Under the pieces are notes generated by a model. It ran no database searches, was not told the origin of the DNA, and saw nothing but the letters and a program-made list of their open reading frames with translations. A DNA stretch of 64,000 nt from CALGDE01 sp964655355 (GTDB taxonomy: Bacteria; Cyanobacteriota; Cyanobacteriia; CACIAM-69d): the NCBI GenBank assembly GCA_964655355.1, contig CAZZMD010000009.1:37114-101113 (forward strand), read 5' to 3'. Both the position numbers and the translations under genes were made by a program. Of this stretch, positions 43,336 through 52,602 are shown piece after piece; within the stretch, counting starts at the first letter, position 1; every line of letters begins with the position of its first letter.

Positions 43336-44064
43336 CTAATCGCGACCGTTAATCGCAATCAATAGACGCAGAATGAAGACGAACAGGTTGATGTAGGTCA
43401 AGTACATGGACAGCGCTGCTGCCAAGTACTGACGATCCTCATAGGTGCGGGGCAGGATAAAGAAATCCACCACAGCGCCACCGGCAAAGAGGACGACACC
43501 GAAGCCGGAAATCGCCACATCCAGGAAGGTGGGGGTGTAAATCCCGAAGAAGCTCAGCACAAAGGAGATCACCAGCACTGCAACCAGACCGATCAGACCA
43601 ATCTGGAAGGTACGGGTTAAGGCAAAGCCATCTTCCTCGGAGAGGTTAGAGCCGATTTGCTTACCCACCACAAAGGCGATACCGCAGCCCAAGGCCGCCA
43701 CGCCCATGCCCGGCAGTCCCACATTGGGGGTGTTGAGGGCAACGGCCACTAGACCGGTCAGGGTGTAGCCCGACAGCAGACTGTAGGTCGCCAACAGGGG
43801 CAGCGCCACGGCATTGTTAGCGTTTTGCGCCACCGAGGAGCCGACGAAGAACAGAATCAGCTCCACCACTAATGCCCCGATAAAGGTGGGCATAAAGAGT
43901 TCGGGCTGGTTCGCGAAGACGTTCAAGCCCGCGTAGGTGCCAATTCCGGTAAGCACCAGACCGCCGCCCACATAAGGTAGGGCGTTGGCAATGACATTGG
44001 GCCCAACAAGCGCGTTGCCTCGGGCGTCTTGCATTGCCTTCCGAAAATTACTTGTTGTTGCCAT
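43336..44064 (-). CDS. Bax inhibitor-1 family membrane protein
   Basis: A 242-residue protein with seven hydrophobic segments. The BI-1/US12 features are the N-terminal soluble 30 residues, ATYSLLSGYTLTGLVAVAL, and a C-terminal block with ILPRTYEDRQYLAAALSMYL followed by the hydrophobic INLFVFILRLL. The conserved Asp-containing segment of the sixth and seventh helices is present. Relatives are Ca2+-permeable channels or leak proteins in bacteria. Monocistronic; terminator at 43202. Confidence 0.93.
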   Translation of the reverse strand: MATTSNFRKAMQDARGNALVGPNVIANALPYVGGGLVLTGIGTYAGLNVFANQPELFMPTFIGALVVELILFFVGSSVAQNANNAVALPLLATYSLLSGYTLTGLVAVALNTPNVGLPGMGVAALGCGIAFVVGKQIGSNLSEEDGFALTRTFQIGLIGLVAVLVISFVLSFFGIYTPTFLDVAISGFGVVLFAGGAVVDFFILPRTYEDRQYLAAALSMYLTYINLFVFILRLLIAINGRD

Positions 44065-44407
44065 ATTTGGAAACGTAGTTTCTAGAACGCTTTGATTACT
44101 TACTATTGTGCCCTGAAATTCAAATGCAGTCAGAGGAAATCAACACTTTGGAGATTCGGTTTACATCCCCAGTGGACCAATATCTACCGTTAGGATGACT
44201 GCTGCGATCGCTCAAGGTCGAGGTTAATCATTGTTGCCGATCCACAGTCCATCACGGCCGCCTGTCCCCATGCCATAGCCACCGGATGACTCAGGAGGTG
44301 GAGGTTATGAGGTCGAGGTTATATTGAAAGCTGCCGGTGATCTGTTGCTAATCTTCAGCAGCGATCCTCGTTAGCCCCTTTGCCGAACGTCCCCTGAGCA
44401 TTCCCCC
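44065..44407. other. Divergent spacer between BI-1 and RTX genes
   Basis: No gene supported. It should hold two promoters. It contains a 14-bp tandem duplication at 44296-44323 and an earlier related copy near 44214. Confidence 0.45.
44296..44323. repeat. 14-bp tandem duplication
   Basis: aggtggaggttatg is followed by aggtcgaggttata. Confidence 0.8.
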
Positions 44408-45532
44408 ATGCCCCAGCCCGACATCAGCATCGCCCTTTCTGGCGGTGGTCAAATTCCCGACGGCACCCCCAATCCCGTCGTCTTCCCTGACGTTCCCCTG
44501 GGGGAGACCGGCACCCTAGTATTCAGTGTTCGAAACCTGGGACAGGAACCGCTACGAATCTCCAACATCACGGTACCGGCGGGGATCAGCCTCGATCCCA
44601 ACACCGTGAGTCAGATTAGCGGCAACAGCCAAATCGTCCTATCCCTGGGGCAGGTGGTGAACATTCCGGTCCGTTTAACGGGGACAACAATTGGGGCATT
44701 CGGCGGCAATTTTGTCCTACAGTCCAACGATCCAGACAATGCCGCCTACAACTTTCCCCTCTCCGGCACCGTCTTTGACCCCAATCCCACTAGCTCTGAC
44801 CCCCTCGGCGAACCCAGTCGTCCGCTAGATCTAAACGAGCTGATTGGGTTGGTCACCGCGATCGGAACGCCCGCACCGGGCACCGTTGATAATGCGATCG
44901 CCGATGGTCCGGGCTCGACTCAGATCGAAGGGTCACCGTTGAATGATCTGATTACGGCATCCCGTGGCAATGACCTGGTGTTTGGGCGGGAAGGGAATGA
45001 TTATCTGCTGGGGGGGCGGGATAACGACACCCTACGGGGGGAAACGGGCAATGATTCCCTGTCGGGGGATTTGGGGAATGACGTGCTGTTTGCAGGCCCG
45101 GGCGAAGATTTGGTGATTGGTCGCTCCGGGGCGGATATTTTGAATGGCAATCAGGGCAATGACACCCTGGGGGGCGGCGAAGGGAGCGATCTAATCTTTG
45201 GCGGCCAGGGGAACGATATTTTGGCCGGTGGGGTGGGCGGTGATGTTTTATTCGGCGATCGCGGCGATGACACCCTAGTAGGCGGAGTCGATGCCGATCA
45301 ATACGCGATTATTCCGGAAGCCGGATCGGACGTGATTTTTGACTATGAGGACGGCATCGATAAATTCCTGTTGGTGGGCGGACTAACCCTGGAGGCATTA
45401 CAGGTGGTGGATTCACCGGCAGGGGCGACCTTCCGCCAGGGAGAGACGGTGCTAGCAACAGTCTTGGGCCGTGCGGCGGTCCAAGTTGACCCCAGTGATT
45501 TCATCATTTTGCCGCCGCCGCCACCTGCTTAG
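44408..45532 (+). CDS. RTX calcium-binding protein with choice-of-anchor domain
   Basis: A 374-residue protein. Residues 1-120 are a choice-of-anchor D-like beta domain (FPDVPLGETGTLVFSVRNLG, LRISNITVPAGISLDPN). Residues 160-310 contain around ten RTX nonapeptides (GNDLVFGREGNDYLLGGRDN), and the end has the usual hydrophobic patch (YAIIPEAGSDVIFDYEDG). No signal peptide, as expected for type I secretion substrates. The same two-module arrangement forms the C-terminal half of the giant protein at 34-39.7 kb, so the two are paralogous in design. Ca2+ would fold the repeats outside the cell. Confidence 0.9.
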   Translation: MPQPDISIALSGGGQIPDGTPNPVVFPDVPLGETGTLVFSVRNLGQEPLRISNITVPAGISLDPNTVSQISGNSQIVLSLGQVVNIPVRLTGTTIGAFGGNFVLQSNDPDNAAYNFPLSGTVFDPNPTSSDPLGEPSRPLDLNELIGLVTAIGTPAPGTVDNAIADGPGSTQIEGSPLNDLITASRGNDLVFGREGNDYLLGGRDNDTLRGETGNDSLSGDLGNDVLFAGPGEDLVIGRSGADILNGNQGNDTLGGGEGSDLIFGGQGNDILAGGVGGDVLFGDRGDDTLVGGVDADQYAIIPEAGSDVIFDYEDGIDKFLLVGGLTLEALQVVDSPAGATFRQGETVLATVLGRAAVQVDPSDFIILPPPPPA

Positions 45533-45576
45533 TCGGTCGATTTTAGGGAGATCGGGGTGGGCGTTTGACGGAGGCG

Positions 45577-46491
45577 TTATGATGGGCTTTTTTCCTGAGC
45601 GAGTTGATCGAGCGATCGCTGCATTTCCTGACGGACCCGTTCACAACATTCCGCCACATAATCCCTATCTTTTGCTGCTTCTCGTCCCTGGCGCTCGAAA
45701 TAAATGGGGGGACAAACGCGGATATGGATCGGCAGGGGCGGGGGAAAATTCGGCAACGGGCCGATCGCCAATCCCCAGGGCAGTCCCAAATAAATGGGCA
45801 ACACCACAGGATCGATATTGAACAGCCACGGCCAATTGTTTTGCTGGAGCAGCTTTTTAACCGGCTTGTAAATTTCCGTCAGCACCACCAACCCTTCGTG
45901 GGCACCCCAGGAAATAACAGGGACGATAGGAACTTCGGTCCGCAGGGCTAGCTTGATAAACCCCGTACGCCCAGCAAATTCAATGCGATCACGTTGACTG
46001 TAGGGTCGGAACACATCCTGGGCACCGCCGGGATAGACCAACACGCTAGCGCCACTTTCCAGGGCCGCCGTCGCCATCTTGGGATGGGTCCGCAGACCAC
46101 CGGTTTGGACCGCAACCTTGGCCACCGGAGGATAATAGGTCCACATATAATCATGCATCAGCCCATAGACCGGGCGTTCCGCGCCAAAGCGACGAAACCA
46201 GTCATACATGGCCATCACCATATCCGGTGCCGCCAAACCGCCATTATGGGATCCCACGATCAGGCTCGGGGTGTCGGCGTCGGGGATATGCTCCCACCCA
46301 TCACTGGTCACCCGAAAATAATGCTCATAGGCCCACTGCCAAAACGGCATCAGCTTTTCGATCACGGCAGGATCGCGATCGCCCAGGGACCATCCATCAC
46401 AGGCCCCCGCAGTGGGCGATAGAATCCCATCGACGGCCTCACGGATCGCGGCGAATAAATTAGGAGAAGAGTCGGGGGAAGGTTGGCTCAC
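45577..46491 (-). CDS. Lysophospholipid acyltransferase-like (TMEM68/DGAT2-type) protein
   Basis: A 304-residue acyltransferase-like protein. The catalytic histidine block is IVGSHNGGLAAPDMVM, where the Asp is seven residues from the His rather than four as in PlsC. The second block is VYPGGAQDVFRP, with GFIKLALRTEVPIVPVISWG next, as in DGAT2/TMEM68/plant phytyl-ester-synthase-type enzymes. A role in making neutral lipids or quinone esters, as proposed for Slr2103 in Synechocystis, is possible but not shown by the sequence. No membrane segment is strong. It is monocistronic. Confidence 0.78.
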   Translation of the reverse strand: MSQPSPDSSPNLFAAIREAVDGILSPTAGACDGWSLGDRDPAVIEKLMPFWQWAYEHYFRVTSDGWEHIPDADTPSLIVGSHNGGLAAPDMVMAMYDWFRRFGAERPVYGLMHDYMWTYYPPVAKVAVQTGGLRTHPKMATAALESGASVLVYPGGAQDVFRPYSQRDRIEFAGRTGFIKLALRTEVPIVPVISWGAHEGLVVLTEIYKPVKKLLQQNNWPWLFNIDPVVLPIYLGLPWGLAIGPLPNFPPPLPIHIRVCPPIYFERQGREAAKDRDYVAECCERVRQEMQRSLDQLAQEKSPS

Positions 46492-46651
46492 AGAGACGGG
46501 GAAACTTTTTAGAATTTTTTAGAGCAATCGAGGGTAATCCAGGGCAGAAAAAACCTCCCATCAGTGTAACGGCCGGCGATCGCCCCGCGGCCACGCCACC
46601 CGCTACACTAAATGCTGGTTCATCGCCCCATCCAGAAACCTGATCCCCGTT

Positions 46652-47572
46652 ATGCTTGCCGCATTTCCCGACTTTCTGCCCCATACCGTTCGGGGGCTGA
46701 CCGAATCAGAGTCCATCAACTTCGCCCAGCAAATCCAGCGCACTCCCGTTGAGGTATCGACGGCAACCGGGGACCAGGCGATCGCCACAAGCTATATCAC
46801 CCAGGGCACCCCCACGGACCAGCCGCCCCTACTACTCATCCACGGGTTTGACAGTTCGCTCTTGGAATATCGCCGGCTGCTGCCGTTGCTGGCAGCCCAG
46901 CGGGAAGTGTGGGCAGTGGATTTGCTGACCTTCGGATTTACGGAGCGTCCCGAAGGCCTGACGTTTGATGTGGCCACCATCAAGGCTCACCTGCACCAGT
47001 TCTGGCAAACCGCGATGGGGGGGCGATCGCTCGTACTGGTCGGGGCCTCTATGGGGGGAGCCGTCGCCCAGGATTTTGCGTTGACCTACCCGGAGGCGGT
47101 CGAAAAATTGGTGTTATTGGACAGCGCCGGATTTGTCGGAAAACCCCTGGCGAGTCGATTTTTGATTGCCCCCATCGGCAAACTGGCGACGAATTTCCTA
47201 TCCAATCCCAGGGTCCGTAATGGCATCGGCAAACAAGCCTATTGCGACCCCGAACAGTGGGCAACACCGGAAGCCTATCGCTGTGGGGCGCTCCATGTGA
47301 CCATGCCCCGATGGAGCGAGGCCTTAGTATCTTTCACCCAACAGGGCGGCTACACCATCCAGGGCGATCGCATTGCCCAGATCCAACAGCCCACCCTAGT
47401 ACTCTGGGGCGATCGCGACCAAATCCTAGGGACCGCCACCGCCCGAAAATTCGCCGACACCATCCCCAACAACACCCTCATTTGGGTATCGGAGTGCGGC
47501 CACGTTCCCCACTTGGAACAGGCCCCATTCACCAGCGCCCAAATCTTGGACTGGCTGAATGAATCGGATTAA
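46652..47572 (+). CDS. Alpha/beta hydrolase
   Basis: A 306-residue alpha/beta-hydrolase fold. The oxyanion strand is LLLIHGFDSS, the nucleophile elbow VGASMGGAVAQ (Ser), the acid GDRDQIL (Asp) and the base ECGHVPHLE (His). These are the complete triad, so it should be active. Substrate unknown; the length fits a small ester or epoxide-hydrolase-like enzyme. Its stop codon overlaps the stop of the PH-domain gene on the other strand by four bases. Confidence 0.9.
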   Translation: MLAAFPDFLPHTVRGLTESESINFAQQIQRTPVEVSTATGDQAIATSYITQGTPTDQPPLLLIHGFDSSLLEYRRLLPLLAAQREVWAVDLLTFGFTERPEGLTFDVATIKAHLHQFWQTAMGGRSLVLVGASMGGAVAQDFALTYPEAVEKLVLLDSAGFVGKPLASRFLIAPIGKLATNFLSNPRVRNGIGKQAYCDPEQWATPEAYRCGALHVTMPRWSEALVSFTQQGGYTIQGDRIAQIQQPTLVLWGDRDQILGTATARKFADTIPNNTLIWVSECGHVPHLEQAPFTSAQILDWLNESD

Positions 47573-47967
47573 GCTTTCGCACCAACGGCACCGCTGGCAG
47601 TCCGAGCCCGGTCGGATAAGCGCTCCGTAATGAAATCGTAAGCTTCACGGTAGTTAGGCACACCGCGCATCTCCAGACGGCTCCCATCCTTCAGGGTCAA
47701 CACCATATCCCCCCACAGGCCAAACCCCCGGGGCACGGTGACCACTTTCGCCACTTCCGAATAAATAATGTCCGAGCGATCGCGACCGAGCCAGCCCCCG
47801 ATCACCGTTACCCGACGGCTGGTGATGCGGAATCGCAGCCACAGGGCCCGTACCACAGCGCCCACGGTCAAGGGCAAACAAATGACCGTGAATCCGAGCA
47901 AGAGATTAATGATGAGTTCACCGATGTGGGGACCGCCTTCGTAGAACACATCTTCCTTAACGCCCAT
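47569..47967 (-). CDS. PH-domain membrane protein of the rpmH-rnpA cluster
   Basis: A 132-residue protein with a hydrophobic hairpin (GELIINLLLGFTVICLPLTV) and a bacterial PH (bPH) domain (FRITSRRVTVIGGWLGRDRS, KVVTVPRGFGLWGDMVLTLK). Its start overlaps the end of rnpA by 11 bases, so they are translationally coupled. Cyanobacteria often keep such a gene between rnpA and yidC, but yidC is not present here. Role unknown; presumed linked to membrane-protein insertion by neighbourhood. Confidence 0.85.
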   Translation of the reverse strand: MGVKEDVFYEGGPHIGELIINLLLGFTVICLPLTVGAVVRALWLRFRITSRRVTVIGGWLGRDRSDIIYSEVAKVVTVPRGFGLWGDMVLTLKDGSRLEMRGVPNYREAYDFITERLSDRARTASGAVGAKA

Positions 47968-48334
47968 GGAGTACCTCGATGTCCTTAAGTAATGTTTCTA
48001 ATTCTTGCAGAAACTGAGAAGTATTGCACTCGAGAGCGGCGTTACGGGCGGAGATCCGCACACACCAACCGGGCTGAATCTGGGGCAGCAGCACTTGGAT
48101 CGCGCTGTGGATACGGCGGCGGATACGATTTCGCACGACCGCTCGTTTATGAACTTTCTTACTGATGGCCACCCCAAACTGAGTAGGGACTTGCCCAGGC
48201 TCGTCGGATTGGTCGGGGTGCGATCGCGCCAGGGCCCAGAGGGTCATGGTCTTGCTGCGGCGACGGATGCCCCGGGTCCGTAGGTCATCAAAAAGGGCGC
48301 GATCGCGGAGGCGATGGGCTTTGGGTAGCGCCAT
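47957..48334 (-). CDS. rnpA: Ribonuclease P protein component
   Basis: About 125 residues from the ATG at 48334 (MALPKAHRLRDRALF); the frame opens 12 codons earlier at a non-conserved methionine. The family signature is FGVAISKKVHKRAVVRNRIRRRIHSA, the RNR motif that binds the RNase P RNA and the tRNA leader. It precedes a PH-domain gene that overlaps it by 11 bases. rpmH lies upstream on the same strand, the classic arrangement. Confidence 0.95.
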   Translation of the reverse strand: MALPKAHRLRDRALFDDLRTRGIRRRSKTMTLWALARSHPDQSDEPGQVPTQFGVAISKKVHKRAVVRNRIRRRIHSAIQVLLPQIQPGWCVRISARNAALECNTSQFLQELETLLKDIEVLHGR

Positions 48335-48385
48335 ACGATCTAGTGCTGGGAATAAGACAGGCGGGGGCATCGAGCCTGATCACAT

Positions 48386-48415
48386 CGAACTCGGCACTGT
48401 CGAACTCGGCAATGC
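48386..48415. repeat. 15-bp tandem duplication
   Basis: cgaactcggcactgt is followed by cgaactcggcaatgc, in the rnpA-rpmH spacer. Confidence 0.8.
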
Positions 48416-48492
48416 CAAACATCAAGGCGCACAACACTAACGGAGGGTCCCCATTGGACAATCTCCGGTGCCTCGTAATTCAGTGCGCTGTC

Positions 48493-48516
48493 ATTCAATG
48501 CCCCGTTCAATGCCCC
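48493..48516. repeat. 12-bp tandem duplication
   Basis: attcaatgcccc is followed by gttcaatgcccc, in the rnpA-rpmH spacer. Confidence 0.8.
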
Positions 48517-48637
48517 ATTTTGCTGCGCTGTCTGGGAAAAAGGGTCGTCCATTCTAAGCAAACTTGAGCTAATCCAACTCACGTCCCACTTAAAAACTTT
48601 CGTCAAACTCAATTCTTTCAAATCTAAGCAGACAACT

Positions 48638-48775
48638 CTATGCAGACAACCGAGCCCGGCCTTTTTTGCGGCGAGCTTTGATGGTGTTGCGGCCATGGTG
48701 GGTCCGCATCCGAACGCGGAAACCGGAAACGCGCTTCCGCTTACGGACGGTGCCGCCGAGGGTACGCTTAGTCAT
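48638..48775 (-). CDS. rpmH: 50S ribosomal protein L34
   Basis: Forty-five residues beginning MTKRTLGGTVRKRKRVSG and ending with the basic KKGRARLSA. The L34 core FRVRMRTHHGRNTIKARRKK is complete. A longer frame reads in from upstream but has no L34-like sequence before the ATG at 48775. It is upstream of rnpA with a ~300-base spacer that contains two micro-duplications. Confidence 0.97.
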   Translation of the reverse strand: MTKRTLGGTVRKRKRVSGFRVRMRTHHGRNTIKARRKKGRARLSA

Positions 48776-48900
48776 AGGGGTGACTCCAAAATTGCAATGG
48801 TGGACAAAGGGTGCTGAATCGCGATTAATGATGATATCACGCAATCTTTCGTGCCTTCCTTTGGAATGGGCAGAATAGACACGAGTCAATACGGCGAGGG

Positions 48901-50001
48901 ATGGGGGATAAATCGATGGTGACGATCGCAGTGGTTGGGGCCGGGCGTTGGGGCTCCCACTGGACTCGCATTGGATTAGAGCATTCGGACTTTCGATTGG
49001 GGGCCGTCGTCGATCCCATTGCGGCAAGTTTGGATCGGATGGCAAAACGCTACGGCGATCGCCCGGATTGGCAACGGGTAAAGCTTTGCGACTCCCTAGC
49101 GGCAGCCATTGATGCGCAGCCGGCGGATGATCCCCTGGGCGCAGTAATTGTGGCGACCCCGGCAGTGGACCATCTAGAAACGGTATCTTTCGCGCTGAAA
49201 CAGGGGCTCCATGTGCTGGTGGAAAAACCCCTGACTTTGACCGTGGAGGATGGCGAAGCACTCGCAGCGATCGCCGCTGCTCAGCGAAAAATTCTCTGCA
49301 TTGACCACACCTATTTATTTAATGGAGCCGTTACCGCCGGACAACATTTTCTGGCCACCGGCAAACTGGAGACCTGCCGCTATGGCTATGCCACCCGCAC
49401 CCATTTCGCCCCTGTCCGCCAGGATGTGGACGCCCTCTGGGATCTCGCCATCCACGACATCTGTATCTTTAACCATTGGCTAAAAGAAGCACCAACGGCA
49501 GTCTCAGCCCGAGGGCTTACCTGGCTTCAATCTGGGACTGAATCCTCCTCAGAACCGACCAATTTCCCGATACCGAGCCAAGGGCTCGCGGATCAGGTTT
49601 GGCTCACCCTGCGCTATGGGTCTGGGGTGGAAGTGACTATTCATTTATGCTGGTCCAACTCTGATAAGCAGCGGCGGCTAGCATTGGTGGGCGATCGCGG
49701 CACATTAGTCCTAGATGAAATGCGATCCGAACAACCCCTAACGTTCCTAGGCAGCCAATGGGAAACGGGCGATCGCAATCAAGGACAGCCGCTATTTATG
49801 CCAACGGTGGACGATCCCCAAGCGATCGCCATTGAGGCGGTCGAGCCCCTGCGAGCCGTTGCCGATTGTTTTATCGAAGCGATCGCCACCGGAAAAATCG
49901 ATCCCCGCAGCTCCGCGGAAACAGGTATCGGCTTGGTGAAAATCTTAGCGGCAGCCAGTCGTTCCCTTCACCAGGACGGCCAGTGGCAACCCGTCGAATA
50001 G
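48901..50001 (+). CDS. Gfo/Idh/MocA family oxidoreductase
   Basis: A 366-residue NAD(P)-dependent oxidoreductase. The Rossmann motif is VVGAGRWGSHW. VEKPLTLTVEDGEAL is the family EKP block. The catalytic-domain strand LWDLAIHDICIFNHW follows, and CWSNSDKQRRLALVGDRGT lies in the C-terminal sheet. The substrate is likely a sugar or cyclitol derivative but cannot be specified. Start at ATG 48901, with M6 (48916) as an alternative. Divergent from rpmH. Confidence 0.88.
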   Translation: MGDKSMVTIAVVGAGRWGSHWTRIGLEHSDFRLGAVVDPIAASLDRMAKRYGDRPDWQRVKLCDSLAAAIDAQPADDPLGAVIVATPAVDHLETVSFALKQGLHVLVEKPLTLTVEDGEALAAIAAAQRKILCIDHTYLFNGAVTAGQHFLATGKLETCRYGYATRTHFAPVRQDVDALWDLAIHDICIFNHWLKEAPTAVSARGLTWLQSGTESSSEPTNFPIPSQGLADQVWLTLRYGSGVEVTIHLCWSNSDKQRRLALVGDRGTLVLDEMRSEQPLTFLGSQWETGDRNQGQPLFMPTVDDPQAIAIEAVEPLRAVADCFIEAIATGKIDPRSSAETGIGLVKILAAASRSLHQDGQWQPVE

Positions 50002-50155
50002 GATCGCCAGGCCAGCAGAACTCCTGGGCAGAGTCCCCCAGGAACTCGGTATGATAACGGCAGGTTGAGAAACGTTAACGTTTGTTCTCCTCCTGTTTTT
50101 CGTCGCTGCCCAGACACAGCGCTACCCCTTACAGCAGCACCCTAACGCCAGCACT

Positions 50156-50962
50156 ATGTGGGAATCGGTTGAGACTAGCCTCTATGCAGTTACCCAGTGG
50201 GCGAATGCCCTGGTGGAGACCCAACTCACCCATCTAGGACTGCCGGCGATCGCCATTGTCTTCTTCGCCGGACTGCTGACCAGCCTCACACCCTGCATGT
50301 TGTCCATGTTGCCCATTGCCATCGGCTATATCGGGGGCTATGACGGCGGCGGAAACGGCGGCGAAAACTCGGAGCGATCGCTCGCCCAAGCCGCCGCCCA
50401 ATCCAGTTGGTTCGCCCTCGGTCTCGCCACCACCCTTGCCCTGATGGGCGTCATTTCTGCCGGAATTGGCCAGGTCTATGGACAGGTGGGCTTCGGATTG
50501 CCCATTGTGGTCAGCCTGGTGGCGATCGTCATGGGGCTGAACCTGCTGGAACTGCTCCCCCTACGCTTCCCCAACTTCGACACCCTCAAACTGATCCCCG
50601 ACAATATTTCCACGGGTCTGCGAGCCTATCTGGTGGGACTAACGTTTGGGTTGGTCGCCTCCCCCTGTAGCACCCCCGTCCTCGCCACACTTCTCGCCTG
50701 GGTGGGCAGCACCGGCAACCCGGTCATGGGCGGTGTTTTACTGTTTTGCTATGCGATCGGCTATGTCTCCCCACTGATCCTCGCCGGCACTTTTACCGCA
50801 ACCCTAGAAAAACTCCTATCCCTACGGCGCTGGTCCACCTGGATTACCCCCACCAGTGGCGCGCTCCTCCTCGGGTTCGGTACCTTATCCCTAGTTAACC
50901 GCCTCCCCCTCAACTGGTTGGGATCGACGTTTAACTCGGTCTGGCAAGGGGGCGGCATCTAG
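50156..50962 (+). CDS. ccdA: CcdA-type thiol transporter for cytochrome c maturation
   Basis: A 268-residue membrane protein with six or seven hydrophobic segments. Two conserved cysteines occur in TSLTPCMLSMLP and VASPCSTPVLATLL, the redox pair that carries electrons from cytosolic thioredoxin to the lumen. In cyanobacteria and chloroplasts CcdA keeps apocytochrome haem-binding cysteines reduced. The partner Ccs1 gene follows 77 bases downstream on the same strand, with a 13-bp micro-repeat in the spacer. Length is normal. Confidence 0.95.
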   Translation: MWESVETSLYAVTQWANALVETQLTHLGLPAIAIVFFAGLLTSLTPCMLSMLPIAIGYIGGYDGGGNGGENSERSLAQAAAQSSWFALGLATTLALMGVISAGIGQVYGQVGFGLPIVVSLVAIVMGLNLLELLPLRFPNFDTLKLIPDNISTGLRAYLVGLTFGLVASPCSTPVLATLLAWVGSTGNPVMGGVLLFCYAIGYVSPLILAGTFTATLEKLLSLRRWSTWITPTSGALLLGFGTLSLVNRLPLNWLGSTFNSVWQGGGI

Positions 50963-50984
50963 CCCATCCCCTAGCAAACTAGAC

Positions 50985-51023
50985 TCCCGTTCAAACATCC
51001 CGTTCAAAAATCCCGTTTAAGAC
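50985..51023. repeat. 13-bp tandem repeat, three copies
   Basis: tcccgttcaaaca, tcccgttcaaaaa and tcccgtttaagac are contiguous in the ccdA-ccs1 spacer. Confidence 0.85.
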
Positions 51024-51039
51024 TCCCAAGACGACTGCT

Positions 51040-52560
51040 ATGGATGCCAACGATATTTCGCCCAAGTCCCTTCCCCAACAATTAAAGGACCTTTGGCGAC
51101 GGGATATTTTGCCAGCGATCGCCGATCTCCGCCTTGCGATCGTGCTACTGCTGACGATCGCCCTATTCAGCATCAGCGGCACCGTCATCGAACAGGGACG
51201 CAGCCCCGCCTATTACCAAGCCAACTATCCCGAAGATCCCGCCCTCTTTGGATTTCTTTCCTGGAAAGTTATTCAGGTGATGGGGTTAGACCACGTCTAT
51301 CGCACCTGGTGGTACTTGGGTTTATTGGTCATCTTCGGCATTAGCCTTACCGCCTGCTCCTTTCTGCGGCAGCTACCGGCCCTAAAAGCGGCCCGATCCT
51401 GGAAGTTTTACCGCCGCCCCAAACAGTTTGAAGCCCTCGCCCTCAGCTCACGGCTAGACCTATTTTTAAACCAAGCCTCGTCCGCCTCTACAACGCCCTC
51501 AGAAGAATCAGCAGCATCAGAAAATCAAGCCGACGAATCCAACTCAAACCTAGATTTCATCCAAACCTATCTGGGTCAAAAATCCTACAAAGTGTTTAGG
51601 GAAGGCGATAGTATTTACGCCCGCAAAGGCATTATTGGTCGCATTGGTCCCATCGTGGTTCACATCAGTATGCTCCTGGTGTTGTTGGGGGGAATTGTGG
51701 GTGCTTTAGGGGGATATTTTGCCCAGGAAATGGGACCCAGTGGCGGCATTATCAAAGTTCAAAACTTGCTGGATGCCGGCCCCTTTGGCGTCAGCCGTGT
51801 TCCCCAAGATTGGTATCTCAAAGTCAACCGCTTTTGGATTGACTACACCCCCGGTGGCAACATCGACCAGTTTTATTCCGACCTGTCCGTCATGGGCACC
51901 GATGGCGAAGAACGCGATCGCCAAACCATTTCCGTAAACCACCCCCTGCGCTATAGCGGCACCACCATTTACCAAACCAACTGGGGCATCGACTCAGTCA
52001 AACTCCACCTCAACAACAGCCCCGTATTCCAACTGCCCATGGCCCCCCTCCAGGGCCTTAGCGATCGCATCTGGGGGACCTGGGTGCCCACCAAACCGGA
52101 CCTCAGCGAAGGGGTCTCGCTCATTACCCGCGATCTCCAAGGCACGCTGCTGATCTACGACATGAACGGCGATCCCATTTCCACGACGCGGGTCGGGCGC
52201 TCCGTCCAAGTCAATGGGGTCAACTTAGTCATCGACGATCTGGTGGGCAGCACCGGTCTACAAATCAAGACCGACCCCGGCGTTCCCCTGGTTTACTTCG
52301 GATTCGGGCTATTGATGATCGGCACCCTCGCCAGCTATGTGTCCCACTCCCAGATCTGGATTTTGGCCACGGACCAGGGGCTCTATGTCGGCGGCCGAAC
52401 CAATCGCGCCCAGGTCACCTTCGAACGGGAAATGTTAGCGGCGATCGCCGAGATACAAACCCTAGCCCCCGCCTCTCCATCCGCCCCCGAAACCGCCCCC
52501 GCCGAAGACTCCGCCAAAGACCCCACCGCCGAGTCCCAGCCCGCCTCTCCGATCAGCTGA
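51040..52560 (+). CDS. ccs1: Cytochrome c biogenesis protein Ccs1 (ResB-like)
   Basis: A 506-residue ResB-family protein. The N-terminal hydrophobic segments (LRLAIVLLLTIALFSISGTV) and the conserved WYLGLLVIFGISLTACSF lead to a large lumenal domain with HISMLLVLLGGIVGALG and NHPLRYSGTTIYQTNWGIDS. A late membrane segment (PLVYFGFGLLMIGTLASYV) and a Pro/Ala tail end the protein. Ccs1 with CcsA forms the system II haem lyase that attaches haem to cytochromes f and c6. Length is slightly longer than usual because of an acidic Ser-rich insert at about residues 148-170. Confidence 0.95.
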   Translation: MDANDISPKSLPQQLKDLWRRDILPAIADLRLAIVLLLTIALFSISGTVIEQGRSPAYYQANYPEDPALFGFLSWKVIQVMGLDHVYRTWWYLGLLVIFGISLTACSFLRQLPALKAARSWKFYRRPKQFEALALSSRLDLFLNQASSASTTPSEESAASENQADESNSNLDFIQTYLGQKSYKVFREGDSIYARKGIIGRIGPIVVHISMLLVLLGGIVGALGGYFAQEMGPSGGIIKVQNLLDAGPFGVSRVPQDWYLKVNRFWIDYTPGGNIDQFYSDLSVMGTDGEERDRQTISVNHPLRYSGTTIYQTNWGIDSVKLHLNNSPVFQLPMAPLQGLSDRIWGTWVPTKPDLSEGVSLITRDLQGTLLIYDMNGDPISTTRVGRSVQVNGVNLVIDDLVGSTGLQIKTDPGVPLVYFGFGLLMIGTLASYVSHSQIWILATDQGLYVGGRTNRAQVTFEREMLAAIAEIQTLAPASPSAPETAPAEDSAKDPTAESQPASPIS

Positions 52561-52602
52561 TCGGCTAATCCATATCCGCCGCCGCGTCCAGTTGTTCCTT
52601 TA

